Below are positions 1-12,196 of a stretch of 59,730 bases of DNA, piece after piece (the stretch's first letter is position 1; every line of letters starts with the position of its first letter). A program made the position numbers and the translations under genes. The notes beneath the pieces were generated by a model. It did not search any database and was not told where the DNA came from. It saw only the letters and a program-made list of their open reading frames with translations. The stretch is from positions 1 to 59,730 of the forward strand of contig JAFMJH010000012.1 of NCBI GenBank assembly GCA_017853555.1. The letters run 5' to 3'. This stretch comes from Steroidobacteraceae bacterium. GTDB lineage: Bacteria > Pseudomonadota > Gammaproteobacteria > Steroidobacterales > Steroidobacteraceae.

Positions 1-634
1 CGAAGTCGACGTTGATGAGACCCGGACGGGTGATGAGATCGGCGATGCCCTGCACCGCCCCCTGCAACACGCCGTTGACGCTCTTGAAGGCGTCGAGCAG
101 CGTCGTCTTCGGTCCGAGCACCGTAAGCAATTTCTGGTTCGGGATCGTGATGAGCGAATCGACGTGCTTGGCGAGTTCGTTCATACCGGCGTCGGCGACG
201 TTGGCGCGCTTGTTGCCTTCCATGTTGAACGGCCGGGTGACCACGGCGACCGTCAGAATGCCGAGTTCACGTGCGATCTGCGCGACGATCGGCGCGGCGC
301 CCGTGCCGGTGCCGCCACCCATGCCGGCGGTGAGGAACAGCATGTCGCAACCCTGGATCATCTCGATGATGCGATCACGATCTTCCATGGCGGCCTGCCG
401 GCCGATGTCCGGATTCGCGCCGGCGCCGAGACCCTTGGTGATGTTGGCGCCGATCTGGATCGCCGTCTTGACGTTCGAGTGCTTGAGCGCCTGCGCATCG
501 GTGTTGATGCACATGAAGTCCACGCCCTCGATACCGGTGGCAACCATGTGCGAGACGGCATTGCCGCCGCCGCCGCCGATGCCGAGTACCTTGATGACGG
601 CGCTCTGGTTGTACGCATCCATTAATTCGAACAT
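1..634 (-). CDS. ftsZ: Cell division protein FtsZ (5' part, cut by window edge)
   Basis: This is the tubulin-like GTPase that polymerises into the cytokinetic Z ring on the inner face of the membrane. The first 211 residues are visible. They start [11 protein letters not shown], carry the glycine-rich [10 protein letters not shown] loop, the tubulin signature GMGGGTGTG, and reach the T7-loop region LINVDF at the window edge. The start has a good Shine-Dalgarno (TAGGAG) 8-9 bases upstream. It is the last gene of the dcw cluster seen here, 45 bases after ftsA. Identification is certain; the C-terminal half, including the tail that binds FtsA and ZipA, lies outside the window. Confidence 0.98.
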   Translation of the reverse strand, partial: MFELMDAYNQSAVIKVLGIGGGGGNAVSHMVATGIEGVDFMCINTDAQALKHSNVKTAIQIGANITKGLGAGANPDIGRQAAMEDRDRIIEMIQGCDMLFLTAGMGGGTGTGAAPIVAQIARELGILTVAVVTRPFNMEGNKRANVADAGMNELAKHVDSLITIPNQKLLTVLGPKTTLLDAFKSVNGVLQGAVQGIADLITRPGLINVDF

Positions 635-679
635 GTGGGTCACTCCTACGATCTCGGAAATTTCGAACTGGTAAATCGA

Positions 680-1915
680 TCAAAAGTTGCCTTGGAACCA
701 CGCGCGCATGCGATCGATGGTGCTCTTGGCCGAGCCACCGAACGAGCGCGAGCGCTGCGCCGGCGTCGAGTGGTCGCGCGCATACAGCAGCAGACCGACG
801 CCGGTGGAATGGATGGGGTTGCTGGTGACGTCGGCGAGGCCGCGTACGCCCGCAGGCATGCCGAGCCGCACCGGCACGTGGAAAATCTCTTCGGCGAGTT
901 CGATCGCGCCTTCCATCTTCGAACTGCCGCCGGTGAGCACGATGCCCGCGGCGATCACTTCTTCGAAACCGCTGCGACGCAGTTCTTCCTGGATCAGGCG
1001 GAACAGCTCTTCGTAACGCGGCTCGACGACTTCGGCGAGCGTTTGCCGCGCGAGTCGCCGTGCGGGGCGATCGCCGACCGAGGGCACTTCGATGGTTTCG
1101 TCGGGATTGGCCAGCTGCGACAACGCGCAGGCGTAACGCAATTTGATTTCTTCGGCGTTCTGCGTGGGCGTGCGCATGGACACGGCGATGTCGTTGGTGA
1201 CCTGGTCGCCGGCGATGGGGATCACGGCGGTGTGTCGAATCGCGCCGTGCGAGAACACCGCGATGTCGGTGGTGCCGCCGCCGATGTCGACGATGCACAC
1301 GCCGAGGTCTTTTTCATCCTCGGTCAAGACCGCGTAGCTCGAAGCGAGTTGCTCAAGCACGATGTCGTCGACTGCAAGTCCGCAACGTTGTATGCACTTC
1401 TCGATGTTCTGCGCGGCACTGTCCGCGCCCGTAACGATGTGTACCTTGGCCTCGAGGCGCACGCCGGACATCCCTACGGGATCACGTATGCCCTCTTGGC
1501 CGTCAATTATGAATTCTTGCGGCAAAACGTGCAGGATTTTTTGATCAGCGGGAATGGCAACCGCCTTGGCCGCATCGATCACGTGATCGACATCGACCGG
1601 CTGCACTTCCTTGTCGCGGATGGCGACCACGCCGTGCGAGTTGAGACTGCGCACGTGACTACCGGCGATCCCGGCGTACACCGAGTGGATCTCGCAACCG
1701 GCCATCAGCTCCGCTTCTTCGACGGCGCGCTGGATCGACTGCACGGTCGATTCGATGTTCACCACCACGCCGCGCTTGAGGCCGCGTGAAGGTTGCGAGC
1801 CGATGCCTATGATTTCTACCGAATTGTCCGCGCCGATCTCGCCGACCAACGCCACCACTTTGGAGGTGCCGATGTCGAGCCCGACGATCAATTGCCGATC
1901 CTGTTTCTTCGCCAT
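680..1915 (-). CDS. ftsA: Cell division protein FtsA
   Basis: FtsA is an actin-fold ATPase that tethers FtsZ filaments to the membrane and recruits later divisome proteins. The 411 residues match the family length. Visible features are the phosphate-1 motif GLDIGTSK near residues 13-20, the phosphate-2 motif DIGGGTTDIAVF in the middle, the adenosine motif GIVLTGGSSK, and a C-terminal amphipathic helix (IDRMRAWFQGNF) of the membrane-targeting type. It lies between ftsQ (21 bases upstream) and ftsZ, the standard order. Nothing is unusual. Confidence 0.97.
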   Translation of the reverse strand: MAKKQDRQLIVGLDIGTSKVVALVGEIGADNSVEIIGIGSQPSRGLKRGVVVNIESTVQSIQRAVEEAELMAGCEIHSVYAGIAGSHVRSLNSHGVVAIRDKEVQPVDVDHVIDAAKAVAIPADQKILHVLPQEFIIDGQEGIRDPVGMSGVRLEAKVHIVTGADSAAQNIEKCIQRCGLAVDDIVLEQLASSYAVLTEDEKDLGVCIVDIGGGTTDIAVFSHGAIRHTAVIPIAGDQVTNDIAVSMRTPTQNAEEIKLRYACALSQLANPDETIEVPSVGDRPARRLARQTLAEVVEPRYEELFRLIQEELRRSGFEEVIAAGIVLTGGSSKMEGAIELAEEIFHVPVRLGMPAGVRGLADVTSNPIHSTGVGLLLYARDHSTPAQRSRSFGGSAKSTIDRMRAWFQGNF

Positions 1916-1936
1916 GTCGAATCCGTCCCGTGTTCG

Positions 1937-2776
1937 TCAGAGTTCCGCCGCGTCGTCGGGGTCGATCGCCGCAGCCGAAGCCACGCGCGTACCGCCTCGC
2001 CAACCGACCGCAAACCCGTTGGTGTAACGCATGTCGACGTACGCGACGTCCGCGGCTCGCTGCACGACCAGCGCGAGTGCCGCAGCCACGAAGCGCTCGA
2101 AGCGCTCGTCGACCTGTCGGCGACCGAGCCGAATGCTCACGCCGTTGTCGAGATCGATCTCCCAGGCGCCGCGCGCATCGAGACGCAGCGCGGCGATGCG
2201 CAGCCCGCCCTCGACCAAGCGACCCTGGATGGCGAGATAGCGTTGCGCGACCATGCCTTCGGTACCCGCAGGCCCCGACAGACGCGGCAACTCGGGCGGC
2301 ATGAAGCGCGATTCGGCCAGGAACAACTCGCCGCGCGCGTTCAGCAAACCATTCGTGCCCCAGCGCGCCGCCGCAACCTGCTCGACCACGCGCACTTCGA
2401 GACCGCGCGGCCAGACGCGCGCAACGCTCGCCTGATCGACCCAGGGCAAGCGCTTGATCGAGGCCTGCAAGCCCGCCAAATCGACCGTCACCAAACCCGC
2501 TTTGCGCACGCGCTCGCGCACCGCCTGCTCGACGTCCATGGGCGAGACGCGTTGAAAGCGGCCTTGCACGCTCACGCTCGTGATCGGTTGATCGAGCGCG
2601 ATGACCAGCAAGGCGACGAAGGCGAGCACGCCGGCGAGCCCGCTCAAGGCGAAGCTGTAACGGCGCCAGTCGATCTGCGGCCACTGCCAGCGCTGACCTT
2701 CCTTGCGTCTGCGGTTGCGAGGCTTCGGGTTCGCGAGCCCGAGGTCGAGTCCGAGTTCCATACCGAGCAGTTTCAT
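1937..2776 (-). CDS. ftsQ: Cell division protein FtsQ
   Basis: FtsQ is a bitopic inner-membrane scaffold that links early divisome proteins to FtsB/FtsL and FtsW/FtsI. The 279 residues show a basic cytoplasmic N-terminus (residues 18-36), one hydrophobic segment at about 42-62, and a periplasmic POTRA domain beginning around VSVQGRFQRVS, followed by the FtsQ C-terminal domain. Its start overlaps the ddl stop by four bases, indicating translational coupling. The position between ddl and ftsA is the same as in Escherichia coli, which supports the call despite low sequence conservation in this family. Confidence 0.95.
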   Translation of the reverse strand: MKLLGMELGLDLGLANPKPRNRRRKEGQRWQWPQIDWRRYSFALSGLAGVLAFVALLVIALDQPITSVSVQGRFQRVSPMDVEQAVRERVRKAGLVTVDLAGLQASIKRLPWVDQASVARVWPRGLEVRVVEQVAAARWGTNGLLNARGELFLAESRFMPPELPRLSGPAGTEGMVAQRYLAIQGRLVEGGLRIAALRLDARGAWEIDLDNGVSIRLGRRQVDERFERFVAAALALVVQRAADVAYVDMRYTNGFAVGWRGGTRVASAAAIDPDDAAEL

Positions 2777-3744
2777 GCGCTCACCTTCTTACGCAGCAAG
2801 CTGGTCTCGAGCACGCGCCAGACCAGTGTTTCGAAATCGATCCCCGCGGCCTTCGCAGCCATGGGGACGAGGCTGTGGTCGGTCATGCCGGGCACGGTGT
2901 TGATTTCGAGGAGCAGCGGCCGACCGCTCGCATCCATCATGAAATCGACCCGACCCCAGCCCTCGGCACCGACGGCGGCGAACGTGCCCTGCGCAAGCGC
3001 CGCCAGATGCCGCTCGACATCGGGCGCAAGACCCGAGGGACACAGGTATTCCGTGTCATCACGAAAATATTTCGCTTCGTAGTCGTAGAACGTGCCCGGC
3101 GTACGAATGCGAATCGACGGCAAGGCGACGCCCTGCAAGATGCCGACCGTGTATTCGCCGCCGGTGATCCACGCTTCGGCAAAAACGCTGTCGTCGGTGG
3201 CCGCGGCCGCGGCATACGCGGCCGGCAAGTCCTCGGCGCGCGTGACTTTGCTCATGCCGACCGATGAACCCTGCGTCGCCGGCTTCACGATCATCGGCAG
3301 ACCGAGCTGCTCGAGCGCGAGTTCGAAATCCTGCGCGCCGCGCAACACGACGCAATCGGCGGTGGCGATGCCGACGGCGGCGGCAAGTCGCTTGCTGCGC
3401 AATTTGTCCATGCAGATCGCCGACCCGAGCACGCCGCTGCCGGTGTAGGGCAGACCGAGACATTCGAGCGCACCCTGCACCGTGCCGTCTTCGCCGCCCG
3501 GACCATGCAGCGCGATCCACACGCGATCGAAGTGCTGTTCGAGCAGCGCGGTGAGCGGTACGTCGCGCGGATCCACGAGGTGTGCATCGACGCCGCGACG
3601 ACACAAGGCGGCATGCACTGCGCGCCCGGTGAGCAAGGAAATCTCGCGCTCGGTCGAATCGCCGCCGAGCAACACGGCAACCTTGCCGAAGGCGCGTGCA
3701 TCATCGACGGGCTTGACCGCGGCCGGATCGTGCACGAGACGCAT
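2773..3744 (-). CDS. ddl: D-alanine--D-alanine ligase
   Basis: This ATP-grasp ligase joins two D-alanines to make the dipeptide added by MurF. It is 323 residues from the ATG at 3744, whose A is shared with the TGA of murB. Seen: N-terminal GGDSTEREIS, the HGPGGEDG loop, the ATP-grasp region MIVKPATQGSSVGMS, and the C-terminal metal and substrate residues in LLEINTVPGMTDHSLVP. The length fits the DdlB family. It sits between murB and ftsQ in the coupled dcw unit. Confidence 0.97.
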   Translation of the reverse strand: MRLVHDPAAVKPVDDARAFGKVAVLLGGDSTEREISLLTGRAVHAALCRRGVDAHLVDPRDVPLTALLEQHFDRVWIALHGPGGEDGTVQGALECLGLPYTGSGVLGSAICMDKLRSKRLAAAVGIATADCVVLRGAQDFELALEQLGLPMIVKPATQGSSVGMSKVTRAEDLPAAYAAAAATDDSVFAEAWITGGEYTVGILQGVALPSIRIRTPGTFYDYEAKYFRDDTEYLCPSGLAPDVERHLAALAQGTFAAVGAEGWGRVDFMMDASGRPLLLEINTVPGMTDHSLVPMAAKAAGIDFETLVWRVLETSLLRKKVSA

Positions 3745-4667
3745 CAGGCGGCCTCCCCGATCACGCGCACTTCCGGCACGAGCTGCACGCCGAAGCGCTC
3801 GCGCACCGTCGCTTGCACGGTGGCGATGAGGCGCTCGAGATCGGCCGCCGTCGCGGCGCCGTCGTTGACGATGAAGTTGGCATGTTTTTCCGACACGCTC
3901 GCGCCGCCGACGCGCAAACCTTTGAGGCCCGCACGATCGATGAGTCGCGCGGCGTGTTCGCCGGGCGGATTGGTGAACACCGAACCGCAACTCCATTCGC
4001 CGATCGGCTGCGAGTCGCGACGCTTCACCAAAAGTTCCCGGATGTCCTGCTGCACGTCGGTGTCGTCCGCGCGCACTTCGAAATGCAACGTCGCGGCGAG
4101 AAACGCCTCGTCGGCCACCGGCGGCTCGACGTGCCGATAGGTCGTGCGATATTCCTGCGCAGCGCGCGTCCGGATGGTGCCCTGGCGATCGATCACCTCG
4201 ACGGAGCGCACATGGGTCCAGGTTTCACCGCCGAAGGCGCCCGCATTCATCGCGAGCGCACCGCCGAGCGTGCCCGGAATGCCGGCAAAGAAATGTGCGT
4301 CGCGCAAACCCCAGCGGGCGCACTGGCGCGCGATGCGCGCACAGGGCACGCCCGCCTCGCACCACACCTCGCCGTCGTCGCGCTGCTCGAGGCTCGAGAG
4401 CGCGCCGTGCAAGGCGATCACAGCGCCACGAATGCCGCCGTCGCGCACCAAAAGATTGCTGCCGAGACCGACCCAATGCAGCGAGACCTCCGCGGGGACG
4501 GCGGCGAGGAACTCGGCGATGTCGCCGCGATCGCGCGGTTCGAAATAAAGATCGGCCGGACCGCCGACATGCCAGGACGTGTGGCGCGCCATGGGTTCGT
4601 CGAACTTCACGCGATCTTCGAAATCGTTGCGCAGCGTGGCGCGCAAGTCGGCGTGCACGACGCTCAT
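3744..4667 (-). CDS. murB: UDP-N-acetylenolpyruvoylglucosamine reductase, type II-like
   Basis: MurB reduces enolpyruvyl-UDP-GlcNAc to UDP-N-acetylmuramate with NADPH and FAD. The 307 residues include the FAD-binding motif [31 protein letters not shown], the catalytic serine region [12 protein letters not shown], and HANFIVN. The SCGSVF form and the lack of the extra loop seen in E. coli MurB match the type II enzymes typified by Staphylococcus aureus. The start overlaps the murC stop by four bases. Having murB inside the dcw cluster differs from E. coli, where it lies elsewhere. Confidence 0.97.
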   Translation of the reverse strand: MSVVHADLRATLRNDFEDRVKFDEPMARHTSWHVGGPADLYFEPRDRGDIAEFLAAVPAEVSLHWVGLGSNLLVRDGGIRGAVIALHGALSSLEQRDDGEVWCEAGVPCARIARQCARWGLRDAHFFAGIPGTLGGALAMNAGAFGGETWTHVRSVEVIDRQGTIRTRAAQEYRTTYRHVEPPVADEAFLAATLHFEVRADDTDVQQDIRELLVKRRDSQPIGEWSCGSVFTNPPGEHAARLIDRAGLKGLRVGGASVSEKHANFIVNDGAATAADLERLIATVQATVRERFGVQLVPEVRVIGEAA

Positions 4668-6079
4668 GCGCCACCCCCGCCGAGTTTGCGCGGCAAATCG
4701 TGCGCCGCCGCGCTGATGCTGCCCGCGCCCATGGCGAGTATCACGTCGTCGGCACGCAGCAGACTCGCGAGGCTCGCAGCCAGATCTTCGACCTTGGCGA
4801 CGAACACCGGCTCGACCTGACCGCGCGTACGCACGGCACGACAGATGGCGCGACCATCGGCACCCGGAATGGGCGCTTCGCCGGCGGCGTACACCTCGGT
4901 CACGAGCAACACGTCGGCGCTCGCGAGCACGCTGGCGAAATCGTCCAGCAGATCGTGCGTGCGCGTGTAGCGATGCGGCTGGAAGGCGAGCACGACGCGC
5001 TTGCCCGGATACGCCTGGCGCACGGCGTCCAGAGTCGCGGCGATTTCCGTGGGGTGATGACCGTAGTCGTCGATCACGACGGCCGTGCCGTCGCCCGCCG
5101 GCACGCGACCGATGAGCTGCAAACGGCGATCGACGCCCTGGAACTTTGCCAGGGCGCTGCGGATGGCGGCATCGTGGATGCCGAGCTCGCTCGCCACGGC
5201 GACCGCCGCCAAAGAATTCAACACGTTGTGCGTGCCGGGCAGGTTGACCACGATGTCGAGCGGCTCTTTGCCGCCCGGCCGCAAGACGCGATACGCGGTC
5301 TGCAAGCCGCGACGCTCGATCGACACCGCGCGGACGTCCGCGCCTTCGCCGATGCCGTAGGTCGTGATCGGTCGACCGACGCGCGCGAGGATGTCTTTGA
5401 CTTCCGGGTCGTCGGCACACAGCACGGCCAGACCGTAAAACGGCAGGTTGTGCAGGAAGTCCACGAAACTTTGCCGCAGTCGATCGAAGCTGCCGTCGTG
5501 CGTGCCGAGATGATCTTTGTCGATGTTGGTGACGATCGCGATCAGCGGCTGCAAATGCAGGAACGAGGCGTCGCTTTCGTCGGCTTCGGCGACGAGATAC
5601 CGCCCCTCGCCGAGTCGCGCATTGGTGCCCGCACTTTTGAGGCGGCCGCCGATCACGAAAGTCGGGTCTTCGCCGCCTTCGGCGAGCACCGAGGCGATCA
5701 GGCTCGTGGTAGTGGTCTTGCCGTGCGTGCCGGCGACCGCGATCGCCGAACGGAAGCGCATCAGTTCACCGAGCATCTCGGCGCGCGGCACCACCGGGAT
5801 GCGGCGCGCCACAGCCTGCGCGACTTCGGGGTTGTCGTTCGCGACGGCAGTCGAGACGACGACCACGTCGGCGCCTTCGATGTTCGCCGCGTCGTGACCG
5901 TAACGGATGCGTGCTCCCAAAGATTCGAGACGCGCGGTCACGGCATTCGGTTTGAGATCGCTCCCTTGCACGCGATAGCCGAGGTTGAGCAGCACTTCGG
6001 CGATGCCCGACATGCCGCTGCCGCCGATGCCGACGAAGTGGATACCGTTGATGCGCCGCATGCGCTCCATCGGCTTCAT
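4664..6079 (-). CDS. murC: UDP-N-acetylmuramate--L-alanine ligase
   Basis: MurC adds the first peptide-stem residue, L-alanine, to UDP-MurNAc using ATP in the cytoplasm. Its 471 residues show the N-terminal UDP-binding [14 protein letters not shown], the ATPase P-loop GTHGKTTTT at 117-125, EADESDASF, and [10 protein letters not shown] in the C-terminal domain. The start overlaps murG by four bases. A second Mur ligase of this substrate class, mpl, lies near 54 kb and serves recycling, so murC is the biosynthetic copy. Confidence 0.98.
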   Translation of the reverse strand: MKPMERMRRINGIHFVGIGGSGMSGIAEVLLNLGYRVQGSDLKPNAVTARLESLGARIRYGHDAANIEGADVVVVSTAVANDNPEVAQAVARRIPVVPRAEMLGELMRFRSAIAVAGTHGKTTTTSLIASVLAEGGEDPTFVIGGRLKSAGTNARLGEGRYLVAEADESDASFLHLQPLIAIVTNIDKDHLGTHDGSFDRLRQSFVDFLHNLPFYGLAVLCADDPEVKDILARVGRPITTYGIGEGADVRAVSIERRGLQTAYRVLRPGGKEPLDIVVNLPGTHNVLNSLAAVAVASELGIHDAAIRSALAKFQGVDRRLQLIGRVPAGDGTAVVIDDYGHHPTEIAATLDAVRQAYPGKRVVLAFQPHRYTRTHDLLDDFASVLASADVLLVTEVYAAGEAPIPGADGRAICRAVRTRGQVEPVFVAKVEDLAASLASLLRADDVILAMGAGSISAAAHDLPRKLGGGGA

Positions 6080-7185
6080 GTCAATCCTCCGACGGCGAGG
6101 CAGACGTCGGCGAGTTCACGCGTCGCTTCGGGTCGCGCGAGTCCGCGCGCGCGTTCGGCCATCACGCGCAACACGGCGCGATCGGCGGTCAGGCGCGCGA
6201 GCACGTCGGCGAGCGCCTCGGCGGTCAGCCCGCGCTCGGCGAGCAATACGGCTGCGCCGCGTTCGACGAGCTGTTTCGCGTTGGCCGTTTGGTGATCATC
6301 CACGGCCGCCGGAAACGGCACGAGCACGGCGGCGACGCCGGCGGCGGCAAGTTCGGCGACGGTGAGCGCGCCGGCACGCGCGATCACGAGATCCGCCCAA
6401 TCATAGGCGCGCACGATGTCGTCGATGAACGGACTCAAGGTGACGCGCGAAAGATCGATGCCGGCGGTGGCGTACGCGGCGCGCGCGCGATCGAGATGTC
6501 GCTCGCCGCATTGGTGACGGACGAGCAGTTCGCGATGCGCCGCACCTTCGGCGGCATGCAATTGCGCGAGTGCACGCGGCACGAGTGCGTTCAAAGCCGC
6601 GGCGCCCTGACTGCCGCCGACGACGAGCACGCGGATCGGGCCGTCGTGCGCGGCATAGCGCACCGCGGGGTTCGCGAGTGCAAAGAATTCCGCACGCACC
6701 GGGTTGCCGACGGTGCGCGTGCGCGAGCGCGCGCCGAACCCGCCACCGAAGCCTTCGAGCACCGAGGTCGCAAGACGTGCGAGCACGCGATTGGTGAAAC
6801 CCGCGACGGCATTCTGTTCGTGGATCACGAGCGGTCGACCGGTGAGCCGCGCCGCGATGCCGCCAGGGCCCGTGACATAGCCGCCGAGGCCGACGACCAC
6901 CGCCGGTCGATGGCGCAACATCGCCGCCACCGACTGCCACAACGCGCGCAGCAACGCGAACGGCGCCGCGAGCAAGGTCAAAAATCCTTTGCCGCGCAAG
7001 CCGCCGATGGCGATCCACTCGACCGGGATGCCGGCCGCGGGCACGAGACGCGCTTCGATGCCGCGACGCGTGCCGAGCCAGACCACCTCGCAGGCCGCCT
7101 GACGCAGCGCTTGCGCGAGTGCGAGCGCGGGGAACACATGCCCCCCGGTGCCACCGGCCATGATCATGACGCAGCGTCGACTCAT
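6076..7185 (-). CDS. murG: Lipid II synthase MurG (GlcNAc transferase)
   Basis: MurG is a peripheral inner-membrane glycosyltransferase that adds GlcNAc to lipid I to make lipid II. From the ATG at 7185 it has 369 residues. Visible are the N-terminal G-loop [34 protein letters not shown], and the second-domain [10 protein letters not shown], the classical GT-B fold signatures of this family. The C-terminal DDHQTANA motif binds UDP-GlcNAc. The start overlaps the ftsW stop by four bases. Confidence 0.97.
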   Translation of the reverse strand: MSRRCVMIMAGGTGGHVFPALALAQALRQAACEVVWLGTRRGIEARLVPAAGIPVEWIAIGGLRGKGFLTLLAAPFALLRALWQSVAAMLRHRPAVVVGLGGYVTGPGGIAARLTGRPLVIHEQNAVAGFTNRVLARLATSVLEGFGGGFGARSRTRTVGNPVRAEFFALANPAVRYAAHDGPIRVLVVGGSQGAAALNALVPRALAQLHAAEGAAHRELLVRHQCGERHLDRARAAYATAGIDLSRVTLSPFIDDIVRAYDWADLVIARAGALTVAELAAAGVAAVLVPFPAAVDDHQTANAKQLVERGAAVLLAERGLTAEALADVLARLTADRAVLRVMAERARGLARPEATRELADVCLAVGGLT

Positions 7186-8405
7186 GCGCCCACCGGCTCC
7201 GCCTGCTCGGATCCGCTCGAGCGCGCGCCGCCCGAACGCACTTGCGCGGCGGCCGACCCGCGCGTCGCTTGCGCGGCTTCGTGATACACGCGCAGCAGGA
7301 TGCCGACCCAGGCGATGGTGACCACCAGACTCGAACGCCCGTAACTCATGAACGGCAAAGTGAGTCCTTTGGTCGGCAACGCGCCCATGTTCACGCCGAT
7401 GTTGATGAACGATTGCAACGCAACCCAGATACCGAAGCCGCTGGCGAGATAAGACTGGAACTTGAGACCCGCCGCGCTCGCGAGGCGCGCGATCCAGAGC
7501 GCTCGCCACGCGAGTGCGAGAAACAAACCGAGCGTCAGCAGGATGCCGACCAAGCCGAGTTCTTCGGCGAGCACGGCGAACAAAAAGTCGGTGTGTGCTT
7601 CGGGCAGATAAAAGAGTTTTTGCACGCTCTCACCGAGACCCACGCCGGTCCAGCCGCCGCGACCCACCGCGATCAAGCTTTGCGTCAACTGGAAGCCGCT
7701 GGCGAACGGATCCGCCCAGGGATTCTGGAACGAAGTCAGACGCTTCAAACGATAGGGAGAAGAAACGGCGACCACCGCCAGCAGCGCGGCACAGAGCACG
7801 GCGAGTCCGATCACGTCACGCAAGCGTGCGCCGGCCAAAAACAAGACGCCGAAACTCGTCGCCACGAGCACGACGGCTGCTCCGAAATCGGGCTCGAGCA
7901 GCAAGAGACCGAAGAACAAGCCGAGTACGGCCAAAGGTTTCAGTAACCCCACGACACTCGTGCGCAACTCGGTTTCGCGTCGCACGGCATAACTCGCGAC
8001 GAAGATCAGCACCAGCACGCGCACGATTTCCGACACCTGCACGTTGAACAACACGAGTCGAATCCAGCGACGGCTACCGTTGACCGAATAGCCGATACCG
8101 GGAATCAGCACGAGCACGAGCAGCAAGGCGCCGAGACCGAGCAGCGGGATGGCGAACTTTTCGAGCAGTTCCGTGCGTACGGAGAACACCAACGTCGCGG
8201 CGATCACGCCGGCGATCATCATCGACATCTGCCGCTCGAGGTAACCGAACGGCGAGCCGCCCTCCTTCACCGCGATGGACATCGACGCGGAGGCCACCAT
8301 CACCATGCCGAGCAGCACGATCGATGACACCAGCAGCAAGGTGACCAGATCGAGATGGATGGCGGATGATCGCGCGTTGCGCGACGGAATCGAGATCGTG
8401 CTCAT
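7182..8405 (-). CDS. ftsW: Peptidoglycan glycosyltransferase FtsW (SEDS family)
   Basis: FtsW is the SEDS polymerase that, with FtsI, makes septal glycan strands from lipid II. The 407-residue protein has about ten hydrophobic segments. Signature sequences include NGSRRWIRL, LLEPDFGAAVVL (the conserved DFG region), EELGLVGILL, and the C-terminal MGALPTKGLTLPFMSYGRSS that marks SEDS proteins. Its position between murD and murG, and its pairing with ftsI in the cluster, favour FtsW over RodA. It overlaps murD by four bases. Confidence 0.97.
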   Translation of the reverse strand: MSTISIPSRNARSSAIHLDLVTLLLVSSIVLLGMVMVASASMSIAVKEGGSPFGYLERQMSMMIAGVIAATLVFSVRTELLEKFAIPLLGLGALLLVLVLIPGIGYSVNGSRRWIRLVLFNVQVSEIVRVLVLIFVASYAVRRETELRTSVVGLLKPLAVLGLFFGLLLLEPDFGAAVVLVATSFGVLFLAGARLRDVIGLAVLCAALLAVVAVSSPYRLKRLTSFQNPWADPFASGFQLTQSLIAVGRGGWTGVGLGESVQKLFYLPEAHTDFLFAVLAEELGLVGILLTLGLFLALAWRALWIARLASAAGLKFQSYLASGFGIWVALQSFINIGVNMGALPTKGLTLPFMSYGRSSLVVTIAWVGILLRVYHEAAQATRGSAAAQVRSGGARSSGSEQAEPVGA

Positions 8406-9738
8406 GCGGACAAACTCCTCACCGCCGCGGCGAAGGCATCACCGCGGTGGGCGTAATCGCGAAACATGTCGAGGCTCGCGCAGGCCGGCGACAGCAACAC
8501 CGTGTCGCCGGGTCGTGCGAGTTCGGCGGCAACGCTCACCGCCGCTTCGATCGTGGTGCATTGCTCGATCGCGCACACGCCCGCAAGCACCGCGGCGATG
8601 CGTGCCGCATCGCGACCGATCAACACGGCGGCGCGTGCTCGTCCGGCGAGCGCCGCGGCGAGCGGCGTGAAATCCTGACCTTTGCCATCGCCGCCGGCCA
8701 GAATCACCAGCGTGCCCGGCAGACCTGCGATCGCTGCGAGCGTCGCACCGACGTTCGTACCTTTCGAATCGTTGATGTAGCGCACGCCGCGACGTTCCGC
8801 GACCCATTGCGAGCGATGCGGCAAACCGGGGAAGTCGCGCAGTTCATCGAGCATCACATCGAGCGGCAAGCCGATGGCTTCGCCGAGCGCGAGCGCCGCC
8901 AGTGCATTGGCGGCGTTGTGCAAGCCGCACAAACGCATCGCGGCGACGGGCAGCACGGCGGTGCCGCTGCGCATCAAATGCATTTCGCCTGCGTGCTCAC
9001 CGAGGTGCCAGCGCACGCCCTCGTGCGTCTGCAGCGAAAAAGCGCTGCGCGCCTGACCCGCTCGCGGCATCGACACGACATACGGATCATCGGCGTTGAT
9101 CACGGCCGTGTCGCAGTGGGCGAAGATGCGCGCCTTCGCCGCGGCATACGCACCCATGTCGGCGTAACGGTCCATGTGATCGGCGCTCAAGTTCAGCACC
9201 GCCGCCGCGCGCAGGCGCAGCGAATGCGTCGCCTCGAGCTGGAAGCTCGACAACTCGAGCACGAACAGTTGCGGCTCCTGCTGCGCGAGCAAATCGAGTG
9301 CCGGCGTGCCGAGATTGCCGCCGACGCGCACGTCGACGCCCGCCCGCGCCGCCATGCGTCCGAGCAGTGTGGTCACGGTGCTCTTGCCGTTCGTGCCGGT
9401 GATGCCGACGACGTCGGCGGACGTCGCGCGCGCGAACAATTCGATGTCGCCGACGACTTCGATGCCGCGCGCCGCAGCCTCGGCGAAGATCGGTTCGGCG
9501 AGCGCAACTCCGGGCGAAGCGACCACCAGCGATGCACCGTCGAGCAAGGACGGATCGAATGCACCGCAGGAAACGGCCGCCTGCGGCGCGAGCGATGCGA
9601 TTTCCGCGCGACCCGGCGGCTCGCGCCGCGAATCGGTGGCGACGATGTCCCAACCGCGCGCGAGCAGATAGCGGGCGGCCGAGAGGCCGCTGCGACCGAG
9701 CCCGACGATCAAGGCCTTGGGTTTGGCGTGTGCCGCGT

Positions 9739-9742
<4 letters not shown>
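8402..9742 (-). CDS. murD: UDP-N-acetylmuramoylalanine--D-glutamate ligase
   Basis: MurD adds D-glutamate to UDP-MurNAc-L-alanine. The 446 residues (start ATG at 9742, four bases over the mraY stop) show the N-terminal [13 protein letters not shown], the P-loop GTNGKST at 116-122, LELSSFQLE, and INDSKGTN with the C-terminal substrate residues. The length matches E. coli MurD (about 440). Nothing unusual; part of the coupled Mur ligase series. Confidence 0.98.
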
Positions 9743-10824
<1,082 letters not shown>

Positions 10825-10825
10825 G

Positions 10826-12196
10826 TCAGGCACTCCTCGCCGCGGGCAGCGTCGCGGTGAGTGATTCGACCACGCGCTCGAGACGATTCATGCGCGAACC
10901 TTTGACCAGGATGCGCACGTCCGGCGCGAGTTCGCGCGCGACCGCCGCCGCGAGCGCCGCCGCATCCGCAAACCACTCGGCACCGGCGCCGAAACTTTTG
11001 ACTGCATGCGGCGTCAACGCGCCGATCGCGAACATGCGTTCGACGCCGTGCGCACGCGCATACCGGCCGGCCTCGGCGTGCGCCTCGACGGCGTAGCTGC
11101 CGAGCTCGGCCATGTCGCCCATCACCAGCCAGCGTCGGCCCGCCAAGGATTCGAGCACGTCGATCGCCGCGTGCATGGAACTCGGATTCGCGTTGTAGGA
11201 ATCGTCGATCAAGGACGCGCCCTGCAAGCCGGCGCGCCACTGCAAGCGCCCGCCCACCGCGCGCATGCGCGCAAGGCCCGCGGCGACATCGGCGAGCGTC
11301 GCGCCCGCGGCCATCGCGGCGGCCGCCGCACCGAGCGCATTGATGACGTTGTGTTTGCCCGCCAGATGCAGCACCACGGCGATCTCGCCGCCCGGCGTGC
11401 ACAACGTGAAGCGCGTGACGAAGCCTGCGCTCTCGACGCCGGCGCGTACGTCGCGTGCCGTGAAATCGGCTTTGGCGCCGAGACCGAAGGTCACGATGCG
11501 CGCCACGGTCATGTCGCGCCACAGTGCCGCGAATTCGTCGTCGGCGTTGAGCACGGCGACCCCGTCCGCCGGCAGGGCCGCGAACAACTCGCCTTCGGCG
11601 CGTGCCGCACCTTCGATGCTGCCGAAGCCTTCGAGGTGTTCGGCACCGGCATTGGTGACGATGCCCACGGTCGGTTGCGCGAAGCCGGCGAGTTCGGTGA
11701 CGTCGCCGGCACGATTCGCGCCCATCTCGATCACGGCATGCCGATGCACGGACTGCAGATCGAGCAGCGTGAGCGGCACGCCGATGTGATTGTTGAGATT
11801 GCCGCGCGTCGCAAGCGTCGCGCCGCGTTGCGCCAGGATCGCGGCCAACATTTCTTTGCAGGTCGTCTTGCCGTTCGAGCCCGCGACCGCCAACACCGGG
11901 ATGTCGTGCCGCGCACGCAGCGCCGACGCGGCGCGCTGCAAGGCGACGAGACCGTTGGCCACGACGATCGTCGGCAAGGACGGGAGCGGTGCGGCGTCGG
12001 CCACCGCGCCGGCGGCGCCGGCGGCCGCAGCCTGCGCGAGAAAATCACTGCCGCGGAAATTCGGACCGTCGAGCGCGACGAACAACTGGCCGGCCGCGAG
12101 TTTGCGCGTGTCGGTGCAGACGCTGCCGAACGGCGCATCGGCGCCGTGCAAGACGCCGCCGCAATCGCGTGCGAACTCGGCGAGCGTGCGACTCAT
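10826..12196 (-). CDS. murF: UDP-MurNAc-tripeptide--D-alanyl-D-alanine ligase
   Basis: MurF adds the D-Ala-D-Ala made by Ddl to the UDP-MurNAc tripeptide, finishing the cytoplasmic precursor. From the ATG at 12196 it has 456 residues. Visible: an N-terminal substrate domain with SVCTDTRKL, the P-loop GSNGKTT at 106-112, [11 protein letters not shown], and [11 protein letters not shown], which is diagnostic of MurF. The start overlaps the murE stop by four bases. The protein is alanine-rich, in line with the base composition. Confidence 0.97.
   Translation of the reverse strand: MSRTLAEFARDCGGVLHGADAPFGSVCTDTRKLAAGQLFVALDGPNFRGSDFLAQAAAAGAAGAVADAAPLPSLPTIVVANGLVALQRAASALRARHDIPVLAVAGSNGKTTCKEMLAAILAQRGATLATRGNLNNHIGVPLTLLDLQSVHRHAVIEMGANRAGDVTELAGFAQPTVGIVTNAGAEHLEGFGSIEGAARAEGELFAALPADGVAVLNADDEFAALWRDMTVARIVTFGLGAKADFTARDVRAGVESAGFVTRFTLCTPGGEIAVVLHLAGKHNVINALGAAAAAMAAGATLADVAAGLARMRAVGGRLQWRAGLQGASLIDDSYNANPSSMHAAIDVLESLAGRRWLVMGDMAELGSYAVEAHAEAGRYARAHGVERMFAIGALTPHAVKSFGAGAEWFADAAALAAAVARELAPDVRILVKGSRMNRLERVVESLTATLPAARSA

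Noticed and set aside
4295-6295. A 666-codon frame antisense to murB/murC/murG
   Set aside because: It has low-complexity Arg/Ala/Asp composition and no domain, and lies opposite well-supported genes. Many similar frames occur opposite other genes.
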